Made by a program: the position numbers and the translations under genes. From positions 51,754-115,753 of the forward strand of contig CALWES010000007.1 in the NCBI GenBank assembly GCA_944377405.1: a DNA stretch of 64,000 nucleotides, read 5' to 3'. The notes below the pieces were generated by a model that ran no database searches, was not told where the DNA came from, and saw only the letters and a program-made list of their open reading frames with translations. This document shows, piece after piece, positions 16,314-25,783 of the stretch (the stretch's first letter is position 1; each line of letters starts with the position of its first letter). The stretch comes from an uncultured Lachnospiraceae bacterium. GTDB taxonomy: Bacteria; Bacillota; Clostridia; Lachnospirales; Lachnospiraceae.

Positions 16314-17123
16314 ATGTATAAGAAAAATATTTATGAAGTCAAAAGCAACCGGCGCATCGCGGAGGATGTGTACCGGATGGTCCTGGCGGGGGATACCAGC
16401 TATCTGACAGAGCCGGGACAGTTCGTGAACATCCAGCTTTCCGGACTGTATCTGCGCAGGCCCATCTCCGTATGCGACTGGGATGGAGAAACCATCACCA
16501 TCATCTATAAGGTGGTGGGCACCGGCACCGCCATGATGGCGGCTATGACCGGCGGAGAAAAGCTGGATCTGCTGACAGGCCTTGGAAACGGCTTTGATAC
16601 GGACTTTACCCGCCTCCTGCCCGGACAGGGGATCCTGAAGAAGGAGGACGGGACCTATAGCTGGCCCGACGGAAGGTCTGTGAAGGCAGCCGTCATCGGC
16701 GGCGGCGTAGGTGTTCCGCCCCTTTATGCCCTGGCAAAGAAGCTGAAGAAGGAAGGGGCAGAGGTGGTTGCGGTCCTGGGCTTTAACGAGGAGAAGCAGA
16801 TCTTCGGATATAAGGACTTTGCGGATTTGGGGATCCCGGTCTGCATCGCCACCCTGGACGGCAGCGTAGGGGTGAAGGGCTTTGTTACCGACGCCCTGAA
16901 GAACATCGACTTTGATTTTTACTTTACCTGCGGTCCGGAGCCCATGCTCCGGGCGGTACACCGCCTTGGAAAGGAACGGGGCGTGGAGGGCCTCCTGAGC
17001 TTTGAGGCCCGTATGGGCTGCGGCTTCGGCGCCTGCATGGGTTGCTCCTGCGAGACCATTGCAGGAACGAAGCGGATCTGTGTGGACGGTCCTGTCATGA
17101 AGAGCGGGGAGGTGATACTGTGA
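16314..17123 (+). CDS. pyrK: Dihydroorotate dehydrogenase B, electron-transfer subunit PyrK
   Basis: Passes electrons from the PyrD FMN through a [2Fe-2S] cluster and FAD to NAD+. 269 residues: ferredoxin-reductase-like FAD domain (GQFVNIQLSGLYLRRPISVCDWD), NAD-binding domain (VIGGGVGVPPLYALAKKLKK), and near the C terminus the cluster motif CGFGACMGC plus downstream cysteines. Start set at 16314 behind AAAGGGG; an earlier in-frame ATG at 16281 lies in the terminator hairpin. The stop overlaps the pyrD start (TGATG), so the two subunits are translationally coupled. Confidence 0.96.
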   Translation: MYKKNIYEVKSNRRIAEDVYRMVLAGDTSYLTEPGQFVNIQLSGLYLRRPISVCDWDGETITIIYKVVGTGTAMMAAMTGGEKLDLLTGLGNGFDTDFTRLLPGQGILKKEDGTYSWPDGRSVKAAVIGGGVGVPPLYALAKKLKKEGAEVVAVLGFNEEKQIFGYKDFADLGIPVCIATLDGSVGVKGFVTDALKNIDFDFYFTCGPEPMLRAVHRLGKERGVEGLLSFEARMGCGFGACMGCSCETIAGTKRICVDGPVMKSGEVIL

Positions 17124-18034
17124 TGGATATGCGCGTAAGCTTAAGCGGCTGGACACTGGACAATCCCGTGATCCCTGCCTCCGGAACCTATGGCTTCGGA
17201 TACGAATTTGCTCAGTTTTATGACATCAACATCCTGGGAAGCATTGCCCTGAAGGGGACTACGAAGGATGCCAGATACGGGAATCCCCTGCCCAGGATCG
17301 CAGAGTGCAGGGAGGGCCTCATCAATGCCATCGGCCTTCAGAACCCGGGAGTGGAGAAGGTGATCTCAGAGGAGCTTCCGAGACTGCGGACCGTATTTAA
17401 GAAAAAATCCATCGCCAATGTCTCCGGATTTTCCGTGGAGGACTATGTCTATACCGCCTCTCAGTTTGATCAGCAGGAGGACATCGGGATCCTGGAGATC
17501 AACATCAGCTGTCCAAACGTCCATGGAGGCGGCATGGCCTTCGGCCAGAAGCCGGAGGCTGCTGCAGAGGTCTGTGCAGCGGTGAAAAAGGCCTGCAGAA
17601 AGCCGGTCTACATGAAGCTTTCCCCCAATGTGACCAGCATTACGGAGATCGCAAAGGCCTGCGAGGAGGCGGGAGCCGACGGCATCGTTCTGATCAACAC
17701 CCTTCTGGGTATGCGTATCGAGCCCAGGACCGGAAAGCCCATCGTCAGCACGGGAGCCGCAGGATTTTCCGGACCGGCGGTGAAGCCCATCGCGGTACGG
17801 ATGGTCTACCAGGTCTATGAGACCGTAAAGTGCCCCATCATCGGCGTCGGCGGCATTGCCACGGCGGACGATGTCATCGAGATGATGAGTGCGGGAGCCA
17901 CGGCAGTGGAGGTGGGAGCCGCAAACCTGGTGGATCCCTATGCCTGCAAGAACATCATCGAGGAGCTGCCGGTAAAGATGGAAGCCTACGGGATCGAGAG
18001 GCTTTCCGACATCATCGGAAGAGCCCACGTATAA
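17123..18034 (+). CDS. pyrD: Dihydroorotate dehydrogenase B, catalytic subunit
   Basis: Oxidises dihydroorotate to orotate as the FMN subunit of the NAD-dependent class 1B enzyme. 303 residues. TIM-barrel blocks are clear: PVIPASGTYGFGYEF, ISCPNVHGGG, KLSPNVTSI, LINTLLGMRI, and the FMN phosphate site IIGVGGIATADDVIEMMSAGATAVEVG. The ATG shares its A with the pyrK TGA stop; an in-frame ATG two codons later is possible. Preceded by GGGGAGG. Partner of PyrK immediately upstream. Confidence 0.97.
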   Translation: MDMRVSLSGWTLDNPVIPASGTYGFGYEFAQFYDINILGSIALKGTTKDARYGNPLPRIAECREGLINAIGLQNPGVEKVISEELPRLRTVFKKKSIANVSGFSVEDYVYTASQFDQQEDIGILEINISCPNVHGGGMAFGQKPEAAAEVCAAVKKACRKPVYMKLSPNVTSITEIAKACEEAGADGIVLINTLLGMRIEPRTGKPIVSTGAAGFSGPAVKPIAVRMVYQVYETVKCPIIGVGGIATADDVIEMMSAGATAVEVGAANLVDPYACKNIIEELPVKMEAYGIERLSDIIGRAHV

Positions 18035-18061
18035 ATGGAAAACAAAGGAGAAGGAGCAGAT

Positions 18062-18775
18062 ATGAAGAATAAAGATGTGATCATAGCCCTGGATTTTAAG
18101 GACAAGGCCGATACCCTGGCTTTCCTGGACCGCTTCACGGAAGAGAAGCCCTTTGTGAAGATCGGCATGGAGCTTTTCTACGGAGAGGGACCGGATATCG
18201 TCCGGGAGATCAAGGCAAGGGGCCATCAGATCTTCCTGGATCTGAAGCTTCACGATATTCCCATGACCGTGAGAAAGGCCATGCGAAACCTGGCCCGTCT
18301 CGGAGTGGACATGACCAATGTCCATGCCGCCGGTACCATCGACATGATGAAGGCGGCCATGGAGGGCCTTAAGGAGGGAGCCGAGGAGGCAGGCCGCCCC
18401 TGCGCAAAGCTCATCGCCGTGACCCAGCTGACCTCCACCTCAGAGGAGCGGATGCAGAAGGAGCTTCTCATCAACGCTTCCATCAACGACACCATCGTCA
18501 GGTATGCGGAAAATACCAGGGCAGCAGGCCTTGACGGCGTGGTCTGCTCTCCCCTGGAGGCAGCCATGGTAAAGGAAGCCTGCGGCAGGGATTTCCTGAC
18601 GGTGACCCCGGGGATCCGTTATCCCGGAGCCGGCGTTCAGGATCAGGTGAGGGTCACCTCTCCCGCAGATGCAAAGGCCATCGGCACGGATTATATCGTT
18701 GTGGGAAGGCCCATTACCGCTGCGGAGGATCCGGTGGAGGCATACCACAGAGTCTGCAGGGATTTTCTGGACTGA
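18062..18775 (+). CDS. pyrF: Orotidine 5'-phosphate decarboxylase
   Basis: Last step of UMP synthesis, OMP to UMP. 237 residues, typical for the short bacterial form. VIIALDFKD supplies the first substrate contacts, and [11 protein letters not shown] is the catalytic Lys/Asp motif; [19 protein letters not shown] and [11 protein letters not shown] are the phosphate-binding loops. Start taken at 18062, behind GGAGAAGGAG; an in-frame ATG directly after the pyrD stop (18035) lacks a site. Third gene of the pyrK-pyrD-pyrF unit. Confidence 0.96.
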   Translation: MKNKDVIIALDFKDKADTLAFLDRFTEEKPFVKIGMELFYGEGPDIVREIKARGHQIFLDLKLHDIPMTVRKAMRNLARLGVDMTNVHAAGTIDMMKAAMEGLKEGAEEAGRPCAKLIAVTQLTSTSEERMQKELLINASINDTIVRYAENTRAAGLDGVVCSPLEAAMVKEACGRDFLTVTPGIRYPGAGVQDQVRVTSPADAKAIGTDYIVVGRPITAAEDPVEAYHRVCRDFLD

Positions 18776-18802
18776 TCCCTGATAAGGAAAGAAGGCGTGA
18801 GA

Positions 18803-19390
18803 ATGAAGACACATATTACCAGGGAGGAAGCCCTGGAGCTTTTAAGGAAGTATAATCAGGAGCCCTTCCACCTGGAGCACGGCATCACCGTTGGAAAGAC
18901 CCTGCGCTGGTTCGCAGAGGATCTGAGCTACGGAGACGAGGCGGATTTCTGGGAGATCGCAGGCCTGCTTCATGACGTGGATTTTGAAAAGTATCCGGAG
19001 GAGCACTGCAAAAAGGCACCGGAGCTCCTTGCGGAGGTGGATGCGGAGCCGGAGCTGGTTCACGCCGTCTGCTCCCACGGTTACGGCCTCTGCTCGGATG
19101 TGAAGCCGGAGCATGAGATGGAAAAGGTGCTCTTTGCGGCAGACGAGCTTACGGGAATCGTCTTTGCGGCTGCAAAGATGCGGCCTTCCAAAAGCTGCAG
19201 GGACATGGAGCTCTCCTCTCTGAAAAAGAAGTTCAAGGACAAGCGCTTTGCGGCAGGCTGTTCCCGGGATGTGATCCGGCAGGGAGCAGAGAACCTTGGA
19301 TGGGAGCTGGATACACTGCTTCAGAAGACCCTTACGGCCCTTCAGACCTATGAGGAGGAGATCCGGAAGGAAATGGAGAAAAGCGCCTGA
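18803..19390 (+). CDS. HD-domain phosphohydrolase-like protein
   Basis: 195 residues from ATG 18803 (a GTG at 18797 is also in frame). HD-superfamily metal site: FHLEHGITVG, GLLHDVDFEKYPEEHCK, VCSHGYG and ADELTG. The family is a mix of nucleotide phosphohydrolases; substrate cannot be read from the sequence. It is 27 bp behind pyrF and may be read with it, which leaves open a nucleotide-related role. A terminator follows. Confidence 0.8.
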   Translation: MKTHITREEALELLRKYNQEPFHLEHGITVGKTLRWFAEDLSYGDEADFWEIAGLLHDVDFEKYPEEHCKKAPELLAEVDAEPELVHAVCSHGYGLCSDVKPEHEMEKVLFAADELTGIVFAAAKMRPSKSCRDMELSSLKKKFKDKRFAAGCSRDVIRQGAENLGWELDTLLQKTLTALQTYEEEIRKEMEKSA

Positions 19391-19417
19391 TACGGACTTC
19401 AAAACAGAATAGCAGAT

Positions 19418-19447
19418 AAAAAAGCCCCTTTTATTTCGGGGCTTTTT
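19418..19447 (+). terminator. Intrinsic terminator after the HD protein gene
   Basis: AAAAAGCCCC, 9-nt loop, GGGGCTTTTT. The A-run/T-run symmetry is typical of a strong terminator; hisS starts 47 bp later. Confidence 0.85.
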
Positions 19448-19494
19448 ATGTTAAACTCTATGTTTAGTTAATGCACGAAAAGAGGAGAGCGAGA

Positions 19495-20802
19495 ATGGCC
19501 TTTATAAAGAAACCCGTAACGGGAATGCGGGATATCCTGCCGGATGAGATGGCGGTAAGAAACTATGTGATGCAGGTGATCCGGGATACCTACGGAAAGT
19601 ACGGATTTTCCTCCATGATGACCCCCATCGTGGAGCATATCGAGAATCTTACCTCAAAGCAGGGCGGAGACAATGAAAAGCTGATCTTCAAGGTCCTGAA
19701 GCGGGGAGACAAGCTCGCGGAGGAGCTGGCTTCCCTTAAGGAGCAGGCAGAACAGGACGGGGATCAGGAGCTTTCCGTGGAGGGCCTTTCCGACAGCGGA
19801 CTCCGTTATGACCTGACCCTGCCCCTGGCAAGGTACTATGCCAATAACCAGAGCAAGCTGCCTCAGCCCTTCAAGGCGCTGCAGATGGGCCCCGTGTTCC
19901 GGGCAGATCGGCCCCAGAAGGGCAGGTTCCGCCAGTTCGTCCAGTGCGACATCGACATCCTGGGGGACGGAACGAACCTTGCGGAGAAGGAACTGATCCT
20001 GGCCACCACGGAAGCCCTTTCCAAACTGGGCTTCAATGAGGACAGCTGCCGGATCATCATCAACGACAGGCGGATCCTCTTCGGAATGATCGCCTATGCA
20101 GGCCTCCCGGAGGAGGACGGGGAGAAGATCCTCATCGTCCTGGACAAGGCGGACAAGATCGGCCCCGAGGGAGTGGATGCGGAGCTCCTTTCCATGGGTT
20201 ATCCTGAGGAGAGCGTAAGGAAGCTTCGGGAGGTCCTTTCCGGCTTCGGAGAGGATGCGGAGAGCGCCCGTGCCATGGGCAGGGCCCTGGGAAGTCCGGA
20301 GGCTGAGGCTGCCGGCGAAAACGTGGCGGACATCATGGAATCCATCCAGGCGGTGCACAGCAGACACGTCCGTCTGGCTTTTACCCCCACCCTGGTGCGG
20401 GGCATGGGATATTATACGGGAACCATTTTCGAGATCCAGGCCGAGGGCTTCGGCTCCTCCGTGGGAGGCGGCGGCCGATATGACAGGATGATCGGAAAGT
20501 TCACGGGCCAGGATGTACCGGCAGTGGGATTCTCCATCGGCTTTGAGCGGATCATGACCATCCTGATGGAAAACGGCTTCACCGTTCCGGGGGCAGCCGT
20601 AAAGACCGCCTATCTCATTGAAAAGGGCATGCCGGCAGAAAGACTTGGAGCCATTTTCAACGAGGCCATCGAGAAGAGAGCCCAGGGAGAGCAGATCCTC
20701 ATGGCCTGGATGGCAAAGAACAAGAAGTTCCAGAAGGAGACCCTCATGAAGGAAGGGTACACGGAATTCAGGGATTTTTACCGGGAAGAGCTGAAGAAAT
20801 AA
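19495..20802 (+). CDS. hisS: Histidine--tRNA ligase
   Basis: Class II synthetase for tRNA-His. 435 residues from 19495, slightly longer than usual. Motifs: KPVTGMRDILPDEM at the N terminus, the LTSKQGGDNEKLIFKV and LRYDLTLPLARYYANN blocks, motif 2 QMGPVFRADRPQKGRFRQFVQCDIDI (here split by position, residues about 130-155), and the histidine-specific RGMGYYTGTIFEI and GGGGRYD. The ATG at 19495 follows GAGGAG at proper distance; an ATG at 19471 is in frame but less likely. Pairs with aspS downstream, a common Firmicutes order. Confidence 0.96.
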   Translation: MAFIKKPVTGMRDILPDEMAVRNYVMQVIRDTYGKYGFSSMMTPIVEHIENLTSKQGGDNEKLIFKVLKRGDKLAEELASLKEQAEQDGDQELSVEGLSDSGLRYDLTLPLARYYANNQSKLPQPFKALQMGPVFRADRPQKGRFRQFVQCDIDILGDGTNLAEKELILATTEALSKLGFNEDSCRIIINDRRILFGMIAYAGLPEEDGEKILIVLDKADKIGPEGVDAELLSMGYPEESVRKLREVLSGFGEDAESARAMGRALGSPEAEAAGENVADIMESIQAVHSRHVRLAFTPTLVRGMGYYTGTIFEIQAEGFGSSVGGGGRYDRMIGKFTGQDVPAVGFSIGFERIMTILMENGFTVPGAAVKTAYLIEKGMPAERLGAIFNEAIEKRAQGEQILMAWMAKNKKFQKETLMKEGYTEFRDFYREELKK

Positions 20803-20868
20803 GAGCAGCTGTACCCGAAGAAAAGAGATAGAAACAAAGATACAGAAAACAGAAGGAGCATGAAAATC

Positions 20869-22695
20869 ATGGCAGAGAGCATAGAAGGACTGAAGCGGAC
20901 CTGCAGATGCGGGGAGCTTTCCGAACAGGACATCGACAGGACCGTCACGGTGATGGGCTGGGTCCAGAAATCCAGAAACAAGGGCGGACTGGTATTTACG
21001 GATATGCGGGACAGAAGCGGCATCCTGCAGGTGATCTTTGAAGAGGACATCTGCGGAGAGGAGGTCTTTGCAAAGGCGGGGACCCTTCACAGCGAGTACT
21101 GCATCGCAGTGACCGGAAGAGTCAGGAGCAGAGGCAAGGACGTGAACAAGGAGCTTGCCACCGGTGCCATCGAGATCGAGGCAAAGGCCTTTCGGATCCT
21201 GTCCGAATCCGCACCCCTTCCCTTCCCCATTGAGTCGGAGACCAAGACCAGGGAGGAGCTTCGTCTGAAGTACAGATATCTGGACCTTCGGAGAGCACCC
21301 CTGCAGCGGAACATCATGCTCCGTTCAAGACTTGCCATGAGCGTCAGGAATTTCCTGACGGAGGAGGGCTTCCTGGAGATCGAGACCCCTACCTTCATCA
21401 AGTCTACGCCGGAGGGAGCAAGAGACTATCTGGTGCCCTCCAGAGTGCACCCGGGAGAGTTCTATGCCCTGCCCCAGTCACCCCAGCTTCTGAAGCAGCT
21501 CCTGATGTGCTCCGGCTTCGACCGGTACTTCCAGCTGGCCCGCTGCTACAGGGATGAGGACCTGAGGGCGGACAGACAGCCGGAATTCACCCAGATCGAT
21601 ATGGAACTGTCCTTCGTGAACGTGGAGGATGTGCTGGAGGTCAATGAAAGGCTCTTAAAGCGCATCTTCAAGGAGGTCATCGATGTGGATGTGGAGCTTC
21701 CCATCCGCCGCATGACCTGGCAGACAGCCATGGACAAGTACGGATCCGACAAGCCGGACCTGCGCTTCGGCCTGGAGATCCAGGATGTGTCAGAGGAGGT
21801 AAAGGATACGGAGTTCTCCGTATTCCGGGACGCAGTGGCAGCCGGCGGAGCCGTAAGAGGCATCCGTGTTCCGGGACAGGGACACATGCCCAGAAAGAAG
21901 ATCGACGCCCTGGTGGACGTGGCAAAATACTACGGCGGAAAGGGCCTTGCATACCTTTGCGTGGGCTGCGGAGAAGACGGCGGCCATAAGTGCTCCTTCG
22001 GAAAGTTCATGACAAAGGAGCAGCTGGACAGCCTGGCAGCAGCCATGGGCGCGGAGCAGGGTGACCTGCTGGTATTTGCCGCAGACAAGCTCAGCGTGGT
22101 GAGAAATGTCCTGGGCAACGTGCGTCTGGCCCTTGGAAAGCAGCTGGAGCTGATCAGAAAGGATGACTGGAAGTTCGTGTGGATCACGGAGTTCCCGCTC
22201 CTGGAGTGGTCCGAGGAGGAAAACCGCTTCATGGCCATGCATCATCCCTTCACGGCTCCCATGGACGAGGACTGGCAGTATATCGACAGCGATCCGGGCC
22301 GGGTGAGAGCAAAGGCCTATGATATCGTACTGAATGGAACGGAGCTGGGGGGCGGTTCCGTCCGGATCCATCAGGCGGATATCCAGGAGAAGATGCTGGA
22401 GGTCCTGGGATTCACGCCGGAGCGGGCCCAGGAGCAGTTCGGCTTCCTGCTGGAGGCCTTCAAGTACGGCGTTCCGCCCCATGCAGGACTGGCTTACGGC
22501 ATGGACCGTGTGGCCATGTGGATGGCAGGGGCTGAAAGCATCCGTGACGTAATGGCCTTCCCGAAGCTGAAGGACGCATCAGACGCCATGATGGGAGCAC
22601 CGGCAGAGGTGGATCCCCAGCAGCTTAAGGATCTGTCCATCCTGGTGGATCCGGAGGCCCTGAAGCAGGAAGGACCTGCAGAAACAGAGAATTAA
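20869..22695 (+). CDS. aspS: Aspartate--tRNA ligase, bacterial type
   Basis: Charges tRNA-Asp. 608 residues: anticodon-binding OB fold (GWVQKSRNKGGLVFTDMRD), catalytic core with FLEIETPTFIKSTPEGARD and the motif 2 region FQLARCYRDEDLRADRQPEF, the bacterial GAD insertion (about 310-420), and motif 3 GLAYGMDRVAMWMAG. Start at 20869 (MAESIEG) has AAGGAG about 10 nt upstream; an ATG three codons earlier sits too close to that site. A large hairpin follows the gene. Confidence 0.97.
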   Translation: MAESIEGLKRTCRCGELSEQDIDRTVTVMGWVQKSRNKGGLVFTDMRDRSGILQVIFEEDICGEEVFAKAGTLHSEYCIAVTGRVRSRGKDVNKELATGAIEIEAKAFRILSESAPLPFPIESETKTREELRLKYRYLDLRRAPLQRNIMLRSRLAMSVRNFLTEEGFLEIETPTFIKSTPEGARDYLVPSRVHPGEFYALPQSPQLLKQLLMCSGFDRYFQLARCYRDEDLRADRQPEFTQIDMELSFVNVEDVLEVNERLLKRIFKEVIDVDVELPIRRMTWQTAMDKYGSDKPDLRFGLEIQDVSEEVKDTEFSVFRDAVAAGGAVRGIRVPGQGHMPRKKIDALVDVAKYYGGKGLAYLCVGCGEDGGHKCSFGKFMTKEQLDSLAAAMGAEQGDLLVFAADKLSVVRNVLGNVRLALGKQLELIRKDDWKFVWITEFPLLEWSEEENRFMAMHHPFTAPMDEDWQYIDSDPGRVRAKAYDIVLNGTELGGGSVRIHQADIQEKMLEVLGFTPERAQEQFGFLLEAFKYGVPPHAGLAYGMDRVAMWMAGAESIRDVMAFPKLKDASDAMMGAPAEVDPQQLKDLSILVDPEALKQEGPAETEN

Positions 22696-22713
22696 CACAG
22701 AAAGACACAGACG

Positions 22714-22744
22714 GCTTCGGGCAGCCCTCAGGGCTTCCCGAAGC
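22714..22744 (+). terminator. Hairpin after aspS, weak terminator
   Basis: GCTTCGGG / CCCGAAGC with an inner AGCCCT/AGGGCT stem, followed only by CTTTGG. Strong fold but poor T-run, so partial termination is likely; the next gene starts 17 bp later. Confidence 0.5.
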
Positions 22745-22760
22745 TTTGGAGATTTTATAA

Positions 22761-23327
22761 ATGAATAAAAGGGAATTTTTGTCACAGCTGCAGGATGCAC
22801 TGATGTATGAGCTGCCTCCCAGCTATGTGGAAAGCAACCTGAATTACTACAGCGGCTATATCAACGAGGAGATGAGAAAGGGCAGGAGCCAGGAGGAGGT
22901 CCTGGAGGAGCTGGGAGACCCGAAGCTGATCGCCCGTTCCATCATCGACGCCATCAAAAGCGGCGCAGACGGGATCCCGGGTACTGCGGACGACATCAGC
23001 TTTACGGGCCCCGGATATGCGGAGGATGGAGATTACAGAAGCGCTTCCGACTGCAATACCTTTGACGAGCAGGGGAACAGGTCCTGTGAGGAGGAGAAGC
23101 CTGCCGGCTACGGCAGCAGCTGGCACAACGGCCGGGGCAGCGGATGGCAGGGCACCTTCCGTCAGATGGATCTGAACGGAGGCTGCGGCTGCCTGGGACT
23201 GATCATCCTGTTCCTGCTCATTATGTCCGTGATCGGCTGGCTGATCGGCGTCCTGAGCCCGATCCTGGCCCCCATCTGCATGGTGCTGCTGATCATCTGG
23301 CTCTTAAAGCGCATCAGCGACCACTAA
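22761..23327 (+). CDS. HAAS/DUF1700-domain membrane protein
   Basis: 188 residues. The N-terminal 60 residues, MNKREFLSQLQDAL...YYSGYINEEMRKGRSQEEVLEELGDPKLIA, are the HAAS/DUF1700 signature, a helical domain often paired with PadR-type regulators or membrane sensors. A Gly/Ser/Asp-rich linker (65-130) leads to two close C-terminal membrane helices (about 140-180). No PadR regulator is adjacent. Function unknown, possibly envelope stress-related; that is only inferred from the family. Confidence 0.75.
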   Translation: MNKREFLSQLQDALMYELPPSYVESNLNYYSGYINEEMRKGRSQEEVLEELGDPKLIARSIIDAIKSGADGIPGTADDISFTGPGYAEDGDYRSASDCNTFDEQGNRSCEEEKPAGYGSSWHNGRGSGWQGTFRQMDLNGGCGCLGLIILFLLIMSVIGWLIGVLSPILAPICMVLLIIWLLKRISDH

Positions 23328-23346
23328 AAAGAAAGGATAAGCCGAA

Positions 23347-23922
23347 ATGAATACATATATGTTCGCATCTGATATACACGGCTCTGCATACTGGTGCAGG
23401 AAGCTTCTTCAGACCTTTGAGGAAAGCGGCGCAGAGCGCCTGATCCTCCTGGGGGATATCCTCTACCACGGACCCAGAAACGACCTTCCGAAGGAATATG
23501 CGCCGAAGGAGGTGCTGGCCATGCTCAACCCCCTTAAGGACAGGATCCTCTGCGTCAGGGGCAACTGTGAGGCAGAGGTGGACCAGATGGTGCTGGAGTT
23601 TCCCTGCATGGCGGATTACGGTTTCCTGGTCCTGAACGGACTTACCTTTTACGCCACCCACGGCCACGTCTACAACACCCTTTCCGAGGGGCAGAACCTG
23701 CCTCCCATGACGGAGGGAGAGATCCTGATCCACGGTCATACCCACATTCCGGTGGCGGAGGTCTTCCAGGCAGGGGAAAAGCAGATCTACTGGCTGAATC
23801 CCGGTTCTGTCAGCATTCCCAAGGGAGGCTTTCCAAACAGCTACGGGCTCCTTCAGGGGACCCATTTTACGGTCCGCGATTTTGACGGGGGCATCATAAA
23901 GGAGATCGAACTGAAGCCATGA
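23347..23922 (+). CDS. yfcE: YfcE-family metallophosphodiesterase
   Basis: 191 residues. Calcineurin-like metal site: ASDIHGS (Asp9, His11), LLGDILYHGPRN, VRGNCE, THGHVYN and HGHTHIP. E. coli YfcE hydrolyses phosphodiesters with manganese; physiological substrate unknown. A clear AAAGGA site precedes it, 19 bp after the HAAS gene, and its stop overlaps the next gene by 4 bp (ATGA). Confidence 0.88.
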   Translation: MNTYMFASDIHGSAYWCRKLLQTFEESGAERLILLGDILYHGPRNDLPKEYAPKEVLAMLNPLKDRILCVRGNCEAEVDQMVLEFPCMADYGFLVLNGLTFYATHGHVYNTLSEGQNLPPMTEGEILIHGHTHIPVAEVFQAGEKQIYWLNPGSVSIPKGGFPNSYGLLQGTHFTVRDFDGGIIKEIELKP

Positions 23923-25100
23923 ATTATGAACTGATCGCACCCTGCCATTTCGGCCTTGAGGCCTGTACGAAAAAGGAGGTCCTCTCCCTGGGATACGAGA
24001 TCCGGGAGGTGGCGGACGGAAGAGTGTGTTTTTCCGGAGATGAGGAGGCCATATGCCGCAGCAACATCTTTATGCGTACGGCAGAGAGGATCCTGCTGAA
24101 GGCAGGAGAGTTCGAGGCCAGGACCTGGGACGAGCTCTTTGAAGGGGTAAAGGCCCTTCCCTGGGAGCTTTACATCCCAAGGAACGGAAGGGTCTGGGTG
24201 GCCAAGGCTTCCTCAGTCAAGTCAAAGCTCTTTTCTCCCAAGGACTTTCAGACCATCGTCCAGAAGGCCATCGTGTCCAGGCTCCAGCAGGTATGGCACA
24301 TGGAGGGCATGCGCCTTCCCATGGATGGGCCGGACTATGCCCTGCGGGTATTTGCCTTTAAGGACAGGATCACCATTGGCATCGATACCAGCGGAGACTC
24401 CCTTCATAAGCGGGGCTACAGGAAGCTGGTGGCCAAGGCTCCCATTACGGAGACCCTGGCTGCGGCCCTTCTGATGCTGACCCCCTGGCGGGAGGACCGG
24501 ATCCTGGTGGATCCCTTCTGCGGATCGGGGACCTTCTGCATCGAGGCAGCCATGATGGCGGCAAAGCGGGCGCCGGGAATGAACCGGAACTTCGCAGCCA
24601 CCGCCTGGGAGGAGCTGATTCCCAAAAAGCTCTGGTACAAGGCCTACGACGAGGCCTATGTCCTGGCGGACAGTGTGGATCCGGAGGCCATTTCCGGCAG
24701 GACGGATATCCAGGGCTTTGATATCGACGGGGAGATCATAGAGGCGGCCAGGGCCAACGCAGAGGCGGCTGGGGTCAGGGAACTGATCCATTTTCAGCGC
24801 CGGGAGGTGGCCCAGCTGAGCCACCCAAAAAAATACGGATTTATCGTTACCAATCCGCCCTACGGAGAGCGGATCTCGGAAAAGGAAGAGCTTCCGGAGC
24901 TCTATCGGGTGCTGGGGGAGCGCTATGAAAGGCTTCCCTCCTGGAGCATGTATCTGATCACCGCCTATGAGGACGCGGAAAAATACATCGGCAGGAAGGC
25001 GGATAAGAACCGGAAGATCTATAACGGTATGATGAAGACCTACTTTTACTCTTATCTGGGAGAAAAGCCTCCCAGAAGAGGAACGAAGGAGGAGGCATAG
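23919..25100 (+). CDS. THUMP-domain class I SAM-dependent RNA methyltransferase
   Basis: 393 residues. Residues about 45-165 form the THUMP RNA-binding domain; the methyltransferase domain has the SAM loop LVDPFCGSGTFCIEAA and the N6-adenine/N2-guanine catalytic motif TNPPYGERI. This fits the RlmL-N/YcbY-like N2-methylguanine family acting on 23S rRNA, but the exact position is not provable. Overlaps the upstream phosphodiesterase stop by 4 bp and is 2 bp from the next gene, so translation is tightly coupled. Confidence 0.9.
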   Translation: MNYELIAPCHFGLEACTKKEVLSLGYEIREVADGRVCFSGDEEAICRSNIFMRTAERILLKAGEFEARTWDELFEGVKALPWELYIPRNGRVWVAKASSVKSKLFSPKDFQTIVQKAIVSRLQQVWHMEGMRLPMDGPDYALRVFAFKDRITIGIDTSGDSLHKRGYRKLVAKAPITETLAAALLMLTPWREDRILVDPFCGSGTFCIEAAMMAAKRAPGMNRNFAATAWEELIPKKLWYKAYDEAYVLADSVDPEAISGRTDIQGFDIDGEIIEAARANAEAAGVRELIHFQRREVAQLSHPKKYGFIVTNPPYGERISEKEELPELYRVLGERYERLPSWSMYLITAYEDAEKYIGRKADKNRKIYNGMMKTYFYSYLGEKPPRRGTKEEA

Positions 25101-25102
25101 AC

Positions 25103-25747
25103 ATGAAGATCGTTTTTGCAACGGGTAATGAAGGAAAAATGGTGGAGATCCGGGAGATCTTAAAGGACCTTCCCGGGGAAATCCTCTCCTTAAAGCAGCT
25201 GGGGATCACGGCTGAGGCGGAGGAGACCGGAAAGACCTTCGCGGAAAATGCGGAGATCAAGGCCCGGGAGATCTACGATAAGCTGATGGCGAAGGCCCGG
25301 GCAGAGGGAAAGGAGCCGGATTTTGTGGTCCTGGCAGACGACAGCGGCCTTTGCGTGGATTACCTCCATGGGGAGCCCGGTATCTATTCTGCCAGATGGC
25401 TGGGACATGAGACCCCCTATGAGGAGAAGAACCGTCAGCTGATCCAGAAGCTCAGTGAGGCAGGAGAAGGAGAGCGGGGCGCCCAGTTCGTATGCGCTAT
25501 CTGCGGGATCCTGCCGGATGGACGGGTCCTTCACACGGAAGGGGTCATCCGCGGAGAGATTGCAAGGGAACCCCAGGGAGAAAACGGCTTCGGATACGAT
25601 CCCATCTTCTGGCTTCCGGAATACGGCATGACCTCCGGAGCCCTGCCGAGGGAAAAGAAGAACGAGATCTCCCACAGGGGAAAGGCCCTTGTGGCCATGA
25701 GCCGCCTTCTGAAGGCGGAGGGCCTGTTTCAGGAAACGGGCTTTTAA
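25103..25747 (+). CDS. rdgB: XTP/dITP diphosphatase (RdgB/HAM1)
   Basis: Hydrolyses deaminated purine nucleotides (ITP, XTP) to prevent their incorporation. 214 residues. Recognised by IVFATGNEGKMVEI at the N terminus, ETGKTFAENAEIKAR, the acidic LADDSGLCVDYL, GENGFGYDPIF and EISHRGKAL. The start directly follows the methyltransferase stop (TAGACATG). Confidence 0.95.
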   Translation: MKIVFATGNEGKMVEIREILKDLPGEILSLKQLGITAEAEETGKTFAENAEIKAREIYDKLMAKARAEGKEPDFVVLADDSGLCVDYLHGEPGIYSARWLGHETPYEEKNRQLIQKLSEAGEGERGAQFVCAICGILPDGRVLHTEGVIRGEIAREPQGENGFGYDPIFWLPEYGMTSGALPREKKNEISHRGKALVAMSRLLKAEGLFQETGF

Positions 25748-25783
25748 TCTAAAAAATAACGGGTATAATGAAAGTTAAGTGTT

